From Oscillospiraceae bacterium (GTDB lineage Bacteria; Bacillota; Clostridia; Oscillospirales; CAG-272), in NCBI GenBank assembly GCA_015063625.1, contig SVTT01000002.1, positions 86,229 through 150,228 on the forward strand: DNA of 64,000 nucleotides, given 5' to 3'. Under the pieces are notes generated by a model. It did no database searches, was not told the DNA's origin, and saw only the letters and a list, made by a program, of their open reading frames with translations. Below are positions 53,201 through 59,167 of the stretch, one piece after another. The translations under genes and the position numbers were made by a program. Positions within the stretch are counted from its first letter, which is position 1. Each line of letters opens with the position of its first letter.

Positions 53201-54170
53201 CGCACGTATGGCAATTGTGGGTGGCTACGGCTACACGATCGCCGAAGGCGAGGCAGTCGGTGTGAGCGGTCAGGGCATTACGTTGGTTAACAATGTGATC
53301 TGGAACGTTACCACGCCAAGCGAGCTTGCGCAGTCCTTGGCACAGGGCGGTCATATTCAACTCAATGCAGATATTGTCGTTCCGCTGGGCAATGCGATCA
53401 CCGTGAGCAAGAATACCGAGATCTATCTCAACGGCTACGATCTTGATTTCAGTGCGTATACCTCTCGCCCCATTGAAATAACAGGTCATGCAGATCTTGT
53501 TATTTGGGGCGATGAGGAAGTGGTCAAGGTCGCCAGCTACGGCTTGATCAAAATTCTTGACAGCGCAACGAACGTGAATGTGACGCTCAATGGTGGCAAT
53601 TACGTTTCCAATATGGATAACGGTGCTTTTGTTAAGCCCTTTGGCTCGGGCGTGATTGAGATCAACCTTAATGACATTACATTTACGGATAGCAGTAGCA
53701 ATAGCCTTTTGCTTGACGGCGAGAAATATGTGGGCAGTGATCTTTCGATCCATGTTGACGGCGGTGTATATACCGTATCTCGCGGTATCGTAATTGGCGG
53801 CCCCAATACAATGCATGTTGAAAATGCAATCTTTAATTGCTCCTTCCTTGGGTTTGAGGCATCCGGCACGATGAGTGCATTGCCCGAGAATGCTGTTGTG
53901 GCAACGATTGACAATTGCACCATCACAGTGAACAGCTCTGCATATGATGCGATGAATGCTTGCGTTGCCGTGGGTTATGGCGGACAGATGACGGTTAAGA
54001 ACTGCACGCTGATCTCCAATGCGCACGTGGCGTCGGTTTTGAGCAAGCCGACCTCCAAAATCACCCTGGAGGGCTGTACGATCACCGCAACCGATCCCGA
54101 TCATGATACCTTCTATCTCTACGAGGGCGTTGGAACGATCGAGCGCAATAATTGCAGCATCGATCAGTAA
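44205..54170 (+). CDS. giant secreted MBG-repeat adhesin with dockerin
   Basis: A 3,321-residue exported protein. Signal peptide about 1-33 (ends PLTVSA). Residues about 95-400 are Gly-rich (GGNGG, GGGGGGA runs). Listeria-Bacteroides-type beta repeats follow (about 410-680) and recur near 2720-2900. From about 900 to 2670 are roughly a dozen MBG-like modules, each ending in a NAGTY-type strand followed by an ITKAENEWK- or AQAENDWKE-like linker. An atypical dockerin (about 2924-3016) has Ca loops DVNGDGFVTTND and DANGDISGDIRD 56 residues apart. The last ~300 residues look like a right-handed beta-helix. There is no LPXTG or C-terminal membrane helix, so attachment should come via the cohesin proteins encoded next. 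Confidence 0.88.
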   Translation: MLKMRRRTLLATLLTLLLVVACVIGAAPLTVSAVQSAATSLELTSSHAGKELSGEYYVPEGASLTLKGGTATSGLRVKSGSTLTIHIPANATLTVIGGAASTTSGGGAGIEVPSNSTLKIIGEGTLKATGGAAASGGNGANGETAVWGDDDYSYIPDSGYGGYGGGGAGAGIGTKGGNGGASTSWRTAFAYSRRVWTDYFLDNNYSGNAAYNGNDGKSADACGIVYIASTVSYTATGGAEGAKGGTGGSAGSRDYESDDHDIRGLAGGSGGGGGGAGKAGAGIGTGGGGGGGGASGGGVGYAWSCYFLGAGGGGGGAGAKGGSGGAWSSDSAIPDHDCSKYTDGKIRSSWSGLTGGTDVGGDGGTGCQVWMRKTKSTSSSWQSPYGASGGKGGSAGAACKKENALTLLPITVVENEVETLYYAYGTQFLPDTLAIGSQVGYTFEGYYGDDGLQYYDENGVRTSQAVSAATGTIQARFEINDYYYSVRPTEGSDTQTTESTSVQYDAAITLQTPTREGYLFRGWKITAAGESSRLNGDAYYSYAPAASTYSLRSAGAVNSLVYSNDGRVAQTAGFETIGDSITLYNLSAEDGGEVLIEELWMENSFTVTFKNFDGQTISTTTGELDEALTIPQLPQNLSEYYIYTFKCWKCNIDGQRYEDEDLPLFGAFLSYEGELGEQMVREGVTFTAVYDITYKKEFELTGSLISNKLDMTDPQFPDGVLVLKSGDTAIPVVTNFKITKNDGVSTLLLIPKYDASAFTIKAISVNGVSVWGSGAVSTNVLKGFDVKITGTDTPTDVLKILLDNLNVDNTTGNEVFIQIVYEMREAIGGKYEFGFVTAPLPVNTDSITHGDRSEAYGFYDPDLDSETNPFAFNELLITVDSTAINVVIRATGVIEITPNQSFVYNAEALTAAELSEQISRALQYGYNGFAKKKADTLQITWYDKDMNVISAPKNAGTYYIGISAAETAYYSAVSEVVQQFVIAPYTIYIGANDQSTVYSGTQSSILTGAANGGIFTEGGVSIELAEAFLAQQLRFDGVTLMSGNYIDVDEYTGAIRGLFSFIGEGDAKNYTVEYIDGKLSITKAENEWKTEVVALGGEYTGSTFDVTFDALFGKENALVEYFYGYKILVDEEGKPLLDGQGNPMVDKEGNPLREEIWTTEAPVNAGSYLVRITIADCQNYSGLVGETTLVITKKEIYADGLIFEADNKTYNGQQQAWVLDPNKDNDHSDDQVRMSATSAEVQTLLQYVKFCGLVHLPTEGYTNSGTYKIQAMVQITDPNHTFVAEKDGVTVETNIWTYELEVTILKRQIVVDARDQEAQYQPGSTLDVQSGAACLDKVTLADGTVLDFITIDFFGGDFVVYTLASGEFDANAVYYTVSVNKEGELVYTEADITEFAQDTDYYTRSVEHRDARENVTLSVEALAAYPAGRYALYAALAADSNYELIYSDASGFFVVTRQKVAVPELNTLIYSGEKQYPQVPVQYVGVYEYVFDPAGDYKNVGTYLVTVRLLDTVNYEWDEVIYTPVDSYVNSGDIMIHFANMEPGTYANVMSEAVLKSAVYLNNLLWIGTWNDADGWADYEVLTNSDMDLVLVWEIYRKTLVVQLPNAAEDYVYGTDSGVIEWNGEPQWLTGPYAGDESTGIDLIRFGIAAQYLTVGTHYATITYYGFNANYDIICEGGAVTIFKKALTQQELISGVISHIKDYTGYELVLSPAGDGNNDYDFTVLLQNPGAFGGDVFSVVAVNTNGHVNANGKRGDSFVYYVDGERGKLYVTVTVALNDTANYELANGASETFDIEAYIAQAENDWKERPIVNAGNDAIIPSARPLFGSTYTVTYFADEALTQQVDISEIGYGQFYWAVFTVEEHSNYKALTGVAVFSLEYMTVNIPVVRVDGADGPQVLAGGRYALTYDGLVHVLYRGEYAANEGIYYTVQITAGDWKNAGIYTMVYTLADGYIWATDASGEPLVYTLEIQRAALTLDVEDQSIIFGEAASTPTVVPTGLQNGEQLSELVSVLDYITLNYVAGNDRGTYPIAWVTNAEALLEAILSNYDVTLEGGVLDVARKIFTFHTITTPDHNVSGEAGSVALPHLSGLSYVYNNVERIFRVDADSVPAELVAVVTYWQNGVQLSAAPKYAGAYTVKVTLVLQEGLTADNYEIPAPVQVAVTIRKAQITITVGDQSFVYDNEDASSKLNTALSGVTVTYDNVDAFDDGSEILAIVLDDGTYVNVAQNEGVIGCMHSFSTENYDISIVNGTLEITQATNSWESDGTPWTEDTVYNGNNVVLGEDYGASAVFGTISYTFFVESNGQYIKLDYVPQNAGTYYVVASVAEHNNYTKLSSDYLELVIAKATLTLDGVVFDSASFVYDGEAHSLQATGIPQKLQVAYSANNTLTNVGSVTVSATFTVAEEYAVNYELGDEDTVTAELSVRPVKLTVIPTSGLSSAYKETLAQLTFELDFTDYNEDFMSRYLEELAGKIRLSTSATQSSDVGQYAITGEVLGSMLNYDIEFAQAQYGITQAGNSITLNAEDIRYLMAPNITYSAQHGEVKLTYARVGSDNFTETPPRYVGTYIVKATVVGTANYAQAEQTDEFVINRAKLSAVQTVNYALDTATWSEVLTTEDGLPVDCTVTYLVGTASLSQTRFVANAAGSFTLVAVAGDPENYENSDAVLLKTVYIVHFDDVASSHSKQESTADLSAAAYHDQYRFAGEKVTSPQSIDTTAVPTVEGYTFRVWTYNGTPYDFNAGVSEDMELYAAWTIRVYEVYFYDESVTGAGVVNGVFQEGSISRGELLHSQSFEYGSALVLPTLIPTKADNEAYTYTFSHYAKTLGGEDAVAEGSTVLGEMTLYAVYTPVGKDFEVIYKIAFDGFDYTEERTVIAKYGDPLHAALNSVKWFADDLWYIDAARTQKALGFVPCGGATVYGAYVFDVGAGDVNGDGFVTTNDITLYRQWIVGGYDIVTVTAGTEWALVSDPAFDDTKLYFLERVSDANGDISGDIRDITTARMAIVGGYGYTIAEGEAVGVSGQGITLVNNVIWNVTTPSELAQSLAQGGHIQLNADIVVPLGNAITVSKNTEIYLNGYDLDFSAYTSRPIEITGHADLVIWGDEEVVKVASYGLIKILDSATNVNVTLNGGNYVSNMDNGAFVKPFGSGVIEINLNDITFTDSSSNSLLLDGEKYVGSDLSIHVDGGVYTVSRGIVIGGPNTMHVENAIFNCSFLGFEASGTMSALPENAVVATIDNCTITVNSSAYDAMNACVAVGYGGQMTVKNCTLISNAHVASVLSKPTSKITLEGCTITATDPDHDTFYLYEGVGTIERNNCSIDQ

Positions 54171-54180
54171 AACAAAAAAT

Positions 54181-54209
54181 GACCTTGCCGCCATCGGGGC
54201 GGCAAGGTC
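54181..54209 (+). terminator. hairpin after the adhesin gene
   Basis: GACCTTGCCGCC / GGCGGCAAGGTC stem without a T-tail; could limit read-through or protect the 3' end while allowing the cohesin genes to be co-transcribed. Confidence 0.55.
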
Positions 54210-54261
54210 GCGCGAGTGCTTACAGAGCAAATGAATTTATGAGAAAAGGAGGGCGAATGCC

Positions 54262-54954
54262 GTGAAAAGAATGATGTGTTGCTTACTTTCGGTTGTGACG
54301 CTGCTTGCAGCGGTTTTCGTTACCTCTTTGTCCGTGGGTGCCGAGGTGGGGAATACCGTGTTGGTATTCCGCGGCAAGGCGCAAAGTGAACGGGAGCTTT
54401 CGGTAGAGGTGACGGTCGAGGAGAACGGCGGTGTGTGCGCGATGCTTCTTGCGCTTGAGTATGACACCTCTGCGATTACCCTGACGGGGCTTGAGTACGG
54501 TACGGCACTTTTGGCACTTGACCCTATCCACACTGACATCCAAGGACCCGAGGGATACGGCGTTTACCCCTTCCGGATTTCCTATTCGGGGGAAGAAAAC
54601 GACACCTCCGTCGGAAGGATGATGACACTTCACTTCCGCGTAAAGGATGACGCTCCCGACGGCACATATAACATTACGTTTTCTTACGAAAGAAACAAGG
54701 ACGTTACTTATTTGGGGGACGGTGAGATCCTTACCAAAAACTTGTTGATCGATGGCGCAAGGGTCACCTTGCAAGAGCGCGAGGTGCTCCAAATCAAGAC
54801 CTTCTCTGCGGCGAATGCATCGCAAGAGACGCCGCAGCAAAGCAAGCTCCTGATCCCGATCGTGATAGGCGGGATCGTGGTAGCAGGCGTCGGCGTTGGT
54901 GTTTTCCTGTTACTAAAAAAACGAAAAAAAGATAAGAAGTGGATCAAATTATGA
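54262..54954 (+). CDS. membrane-anchored protein with one cohesin-like domain
   Basis: A 230-residue surface protein: signal peptide 1-27, a single cohesin-like domain (about 30-171), a short linker, a transmembrane helix (196-218) and the basic tail KKRKKDKKWIKL. Cohesin pattern: SVEVTVEENGGVCAMLLALEYD in parts, LTGLEYGTAL, and the closing strand MMTLHFRVKDDAPDGTYNITF. Cohesins bind dockerins. GTG start with AAGGAGG nine bases before. It begins 92 bases after the dockerin-bearing adhesin and overlaps the next cohesin gene (ATGA). Confidence 0.82.
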   Translation: MKRMMCCLLSVVTLLAAVFVTSLSVGAEVGNTVLVFRGKAQSERELSVEVTVEENGGVCAMLLALEYDTSAITLTGLEYGTALLALDPIHTDIQGPEGYGVYPFRISYSGEENDTSVGRMMTLHFRVKDDAPDGTYNITFSYERNKDVTYLGDGEILTKNLLIDGARVTLQEREVLQIKTFSAANASQETPQQSKLLIPIVIGGIVVAGVGVGVFLLLKKRKKDKKWIKL

Positions 54955-56888
54955 AAAACAGCATGATGAAGCGATGGCTGGCGGCTGTTTTGACACTTCT
55001 GATGCTTTCGCTGCTTTTTGCAGCGGGAGTCGTGCAAGCATCTGCGAGCGATGTCGAGATTCCCGAGGTGCGCGTGGAAGAAAAAACTGTGCATCGCGGT
55101 CAAACCTTTACACTGCAAATTTTTCTTGATGAAAACCCCGGGTTGATCTCTTTGACGCTTGACTTGGAGTATGACAAAACGGTCATGGAGCTTGTGGGGC
55201 TGACGCGCGGGAACGCGCTCTCCTCACACACGTTTACCACCACCAATACGGAAACGAATGCGGGATTTTTGATCACGCCCTTCCGTTTGCTATGGGATGG
55301 CAGAGCGCAGGATCTTACCACGGGCGTTCTGGTCACCCTTACCTTTGAAAGTAAGATTGATGCTGCGGTCGGGGAGTATCCCGTTACCGTCAGCTATGAC
55401 AAACAAAATACCAATAGCGAATATGGCAAGCCCTGTGATGTGCTGATCCAAAACGGGCACGTTACCCTGACCAAGGGGGCTTATACCGTGCTCTACCTGG
55501 ACTATGACGGCACGGTGCTCTACGAAAAGGACTGCAACGAAAACGATGTGCCAAGCTACGTGGGGGCTTTGCCCGCTCGTGCTGAGGATGCACAGTATTC
55601 ATATGAATTTATCGGCTGGAGGGGCGTGCTTTCGAGTGATCCGTTCTTGATCTGCTACGAGGCGGAATATCGCGGCACCCCAAAGGTATACCAAGTATTT
55701 TTCTACGTGGACGGAGCGTATTTCCGCGCCACGGAGGCGGCATACGGTTCGCTTTTGGATCTGAGCCACGTTCCCTCCAAGCAAAATCACTTTTTTGACG
55801 GATGGTATTTAGACGAGGCGTGTACGCAAAAGGTCACGGCAATGCAAATGCCCGAACAGGATCTGCGCTTGTACGGCAAACTGAGGTTTAACGTCCGCGA
55901 GGATCCTGTTCCCGAGATCGAGCTGTCACTGGACCGCATAGAGGGAGAAGATGTATACGTTAACGTAACGGTCGTGCAAAACCCCTCGCTGAGTGGTCTG
56001 GTACTGACCTTGGATTATGACAAAAATGCGCTGACTCTTGCGGGGGTTGAACGGGGAAGTGCTTTTGCCTCGCTTCAATTCGACCATACGGATACGACGC
56101 AGGGCTATGGGGCAGATCCGTTCCGCTTTTACTGGGAGCATTCCTCCAACACAAGCGAAACGGGCTTGCTTCTGGTCTTAAAATTCAAAATCAATGCAAG
56201 CGCCTCCGATGGCGTATATTCCGTTACTATGGACTATGATCCCAAGACGGATGCTACTTATATCAACGAGGACGGTACACTTTGGTACACGGAGCTCAAT
56301 ATCAAGGGAGCCCGGATCCCCATCGGTGAAGTCTATCGTTGGAATGAAGAGATCGGCGGCGTGGGAGATATCCTCGTAGAATGTCTTCAGGGCATGCCCG
56401 CCGATACGGTGCTGAAAATTAAGCTGACAACCGCAAACCTGAACCTGCACAGTGAGCAGGTGCGGGAGAAATTCGGTGAAGGAAAAGAGCTGAAGGCTGC
56501 GTATTCTATTACGCTACTGCGCAACGGAACGGCGGTGCAGCCCAACGGTATGCTGACCGTTAAGATCAAGCTGACCGAGGCACAAATGATGTGCAGTGAA
56601 CTGTTCGTTGCTTACGTGACGGAAGGCGGCGAAATCACCCTGTATGAATCCCGCGTCGAGGACGGATATATCGTTTTTGAAACCGATCATCTCTCAAATT
56701 GGGCGATTGTCGGAAACGTAGTGGATATGATCAACGGCGGCTCGGGCGCACCGTCTGAGCCGACAAATTCTCGTGTTTTGATTCTTTCCTTTGCATTGCT
56801 TGCAATTGCAAGTATGTCCTTGGGCTTGGTGATGGTTGCCAGGGTAAAAAAGGGAAAACTTACGGTTGCAAATTCTAAAAAGAGTTGA
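54951..56888 (+). CDS. membrane-anchored scaffold with two cohesin-like domains
   Basis: A 645-residue protein: signal peptide 1-31, cohesin-like domain A (about 36-176: VHRGQTFTLQIFLDENPGLISL, TLDLEYDKTVMELVGLTRGN in parts), Listeria-Bacteroides-type repeats (about 185-300, with FDGWYLDEACTQKVT), cohesin-like domain B (about 315-455: VVQNPSLSGLVLTLDYDKNAL), a beta domain ending FETDHLSNWAIVGN, and a C-terminal helix (about 607-630) with a basic tail. ATG 54951 overlaps the upstream stop; a GTG at 54939 is possible. Probably a two-site docking scaffold for the adhesin's dockerin. Confidence 0.85.
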   Translation: MKNSMMKRWLAAVLTLLMLSLLFAAGVVQASASDVEIPEVRVEEKTVHRGQTFTLQIFLDENPGLISLTLDLEYDKTVMELVGLTRGNALSSHTFTTTNTETNAGFLITPFRLLWDGRAQDLTTGVLVTLTFESKIDAAVGEYPVTVSYDKQNTNSEYGKPCDVLIQNGHVTLTKGAYTVLYLDYDGTVLYEKDCNENDVPSYVGALPARAEDAQYSYEFIGWRGVLSSDPFLICYEAEYRGTPKVYQVFFYVDGAYFRATEAAYGSLLDLSHVPSKQNHFFDGWYLDEACTQKVTAMQMPEQDLRLYGKLRFNVREDPVPEIELSLDRIEGEDVYVNVTVVQNPSLSGLVLTLDYDKNALTLAGVERGSAFASLQFDHTDTTQGYGADPFRFYWEHSSNTSETGLLLVLKFKINASASDGVYSVTMDYDPKTDATYINEDGTLWYTELNIKGARIPIGEVYRWNEEIGGVGDILVECLQGMPADTVLKIKLTTANLNLHSEQVREKFGEGKELKAAYSITLLRNGTAVQPNGMLTVKIKLTEAQMMCSELFVAYVTEGGEITLYESRVEDGYIVFETDHLSNWAIVGNVVDMINGGSGAPSEPTNSRVLILSFALLAIASMSLGLVMVARVKKGKLTVANSKKS

Positions 56889-56899
56889 GGGAATGATAT

Positions 56900-58309
56900 A
56901 TGCACAAATTTTTGGAAAGTATAACATGCTCCGGTAGCGAATGCCTTTGCTGGATATTGGCATTTTTGAATATTCTGGCGGTTTTCTATCTTGTGTTCTG
57001 CTCTTTTTGGAGAGTGACCAGAATGGTGAAGATCAGTGGCTGGGTATGGGCAACGGTGTTGCTTTGCGCAACCATAGGGATCTTGTTTTTCCATACCTGT
57101 ATCTATACTCTGCTTGCCACGGTCTTTACGGTGATGATGCTGATGGCGATCATGGCAGTCGTATTGCCGTCGGTAAGAGAGGACGTAGAAGGCGAGGGGC
57201 GGCAACCTGTCGCAGTGAAGCCGCTTGGTAGCTACGTGATCTCCGAAACAACCGAGGGCGGTTATGTTTTTGGTATTTATGATACTTCTCGCAGACTTCT
57301 GGTAAATTCACATCATTCTTATGCAACGTTGCAAAAGGTGAGGGCAGAGATCAGCATATGTCGCGAAAGCGGCGAGATCGGACAGGTCGAGGATCGCACC
57401 GGACGTTGGATCAAGGAGGAATTTCACCCCAAATTCGTGTTGTGCTCCGAAAATGGGAAATGCTTTTTCACGTTGCTTATTCAGGATGAGCATATTATGC
57501 TGCGTTCAAGGGAGTTTGCACAGTTAAAGGATTGCGTTGCGCTTCTTGAGCGCGTTAAGCGCGCCGTGCTCAGCACGGATGTTTATTATTCTGTAGATAA
57601 GGTAAGCCCAGACGGTTACGTGTCCGATGGGGAAGCGCCGGTCGCTTTTGCGCATAGCGAGGAGATCACACTGCCGGAAGCACCCGCTGTCGAAGCGACG
57701 GTGTGCGATGAGCCCGTTCCCGTTCAGGAAGCTGCCGCGGCACCGGAGCCCGAGGCGGAGCTTGGCCCGCAGGAGGTGGCGATCCGCTATAAGCGATCCT
57801 TCCTTGCGCGCTATATTCAAGCCAGCGAGCAGGTGCAGGACTACTATAAGCAGATCAAAAACGAGCTGCTTTCCTATAAGGGAGTAAAGGCTCGCATTTC
57901 CTGGTCAAGAGAAAGCTTCAAAAAGGGCAATCGCCCTATGCTACGCATCGACGTGAAGAAAAAGAGCCTGTATCTGTATTTCGCACTGGATAAGGCAATG
58001 CTTGACGGAACGAAGTATCATTATACGGACGTCAGTGAAAAGACGTACGGAAAGGACTACTCCATTTTGTTTAAGGTCAGCGGCGAAAGAAAGAGAAAGC
58101 ATGCGATCGAGCTTATCCGTATGCTCGCCGAGCAGGAAATGGGCTTGTCGCGGATTGCACGTGAGCACGAGGATTACCGTATGCCGTATGAGGATGACGC
58201 GGCTCTGATCGAGCGCGGCTTGATCAAGGTGATCCTGCCCAAGGATGCTGTTCTGGAGGCAGGAACAAGCACGGTAAAGGCGGATATCGGCGCGCTTTTT
58301 AACAGTTGA
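56900..58309 (+). CDS. membrane protein with YegP-like repeats
   Basis: A 469-residue protein: no cleavable signal, two to three N-terminal membrane helices (about 15-36, 46-62, 65-83), two YegP/DUF1508-like repeats (about 98-150: GGYVFGIYDTSRRLLVNSHHSY; about 172-215: KCFFTLLIQDEHIMLRSREF), an Ala/Glu/Pro-rich linker (about 245-285) and a C-terminal alpha/beta domain (about 300-460) containing RIDVKKKSLYLYFALD, which I do not recognise. The soluble part should face the cytoplasm. Starts 11 bases after the scaffold gene stop, so it belongs to the same operon. Function unknown. Confidence 0.75.
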   Translation: MHKFLESITCSGSECLCWILAFLNILAVFYLVFCSFWRVTRMVKISGWVWATVLLCATIGILFFHTCIYTLLATVFTVMMLMAIMAVVLPSVREDVEGEGRQPVAVKPLGSYVISETTEGGYVFGIYDTSRRLLVNSHHSYATLQKVRAEISICRESGEIGQVEDRTGRWIKEEFHPKFVLCSENGKCFFTLLIQDEHIMLRSREFAQLKDCVALLERVKRAVLSTDVYYSVDKVSPDGYVSDGEAPVAFAHSEEITLPEAPAVEATVCDEPVPVQEAAAAPEPEAELGPQEVAIRYKRSFLARYIQASEQVQDYYKQIKNELLSYKGVKARISWSRESFKKGNRPMLRIDVKKKSLYLYFALDKAMLDGTKYHYTDVSEKTYGKDYSILFKVSGERKRKHAIELIRMLAEQEMGLSRIAREHEDYRMPYEDDAALIERGLIKVILPKDAVLEAGTSTVKADIGALFNS

Positions 58310-58316
58310 ATGGAAT

Positions 58317-58362
58317 AAAAAAGCCCCGTGCGATGCACAGTTGTGCATCGCACGGGGCTTTT
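58317..58362. terminator. bidirectional terminator
   Basis: 17-bp stem GCCCCGTGCGATGCACA with complement, A-run left and TTTT right; separates the adhesin operon from the convergent two-component genes. Confidence 0.92.
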
Positions 58363-58375
58363 GACAAGACTGCCG

Positions 58376-59167
58376 TTAGGATTTGTCGGTCAGGCGCGCT
58401 TTTGCGTACAGCTCCGCATTGGTGAATTCCGCAAAGCTGTATTGTGCCATATATTCGCCGTGATAGAGGTCGGAAAGCCTTGCGTTGCCGCTCAAATAAT
58501 TGTAAAGATCACATTCAAGCTGACTTTTATCTATGCCAAGCGAGCCGCGCTCCTGCAGCACAACCGACTCAAAGCCGAGCAGGGTCAAGGTGTTGATCAG
58601 ATCCAGGCGCAGCTGATGATAATATTTTTTGTGCGTGTCGTCAGGGAAGATCGCTGCCATGGTCTCGCCTATGCTGCACATGGAACCTTTGCGGTCTATG
58701 AGGTACGCGATCAGCTCTTTGGTTTTTTGATACTTGAATTTCACGGGCTCGTTATCGGCTAAAATTTGGAAATTGCCGAAGGTGATCGCCCTCAAACGCT
58801 TGGGTGCGGCAGGTGGACGGCGGAGATTTTCCAGCTCGCGCCTGACACCCTCCTCGGTGATGGGCTTGATCAGGTAGCCGCTTGCGTGAAGATCAAAGGC
58901 GGTATCTCTGTACGAGCCGAAGCCGGTGGCAAAAATGATGTTTACGTCGGGGTTCAGCTCCTTTAATCCTCGGGCAAGCTCCACGCCGCTCATCTCTCTC
59001 ATTTCAACGTCCAAAAAGGCAACGTCACAGGAATGTTCCTTCACGTGAGCAAGGGCCTCGTCGGCGTAACGAAAGCCGTGCAGCTGCGCGGTGGGTGCGG
59101 CCTTTTGGATAGAGGAAAGTAAGCCCTGCAGGGCGATTTTTTCATCGTCCACGGCAATGATCTTCAT
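58376..59167 (-). CDS. response regulator with SARP-type DNA-binding domain
   Basis: A 263-residue regulator: receiver domain (1-120) with acidic pair Asp7-Asp8, phosphoacceptor Asp53 in VAFLDVEMREMSG and Lys in YLIKPI; then a winged-helix of the OmpR/SARP type (from about 136: RAITFGNFQILADNEPVKFKYQ in parts, TKELIAYLIDRKG) and a short helical extension like the BTAD part of SARP activators. It overlaps the kinase gene by four bases, an obvious pair. The adhesin operon converges on it, so it is a candidate but unproven regulator. Confidence 0.88.
   Translation of the reverse strand: MKIIAVDDEKIALQGLLSSIQKAAPTAQLHGFRYADEALAHVKEHSCDVAFLDVEMREMSGVELARGLKELNPDVNIIFATGFGSYRDTAFDLHASGYLIKPITEEGVRRELENLRRPPAAPKRLRAITFGNFQILADNEPVKFKYQKTKELIAYLIDRKGSMCSIGETMAAIFPDDTHKKYYHQLRLDLINTLTLLGFESVVLQERGSLGIDKSQLECDLYNYLSGNARLSDLYHGEYMAQYSFAEFTNAELYAKARLTDKS

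Noticed and set aside
44205..58309. Classical cellulosome (enzyme scaffold)
   Set aside because: No glycoside hydrolase or carbohydrate-binding enzyme module is recognisable in the dockerin protein or its neighbours, so an adhesin-display role is favoured.
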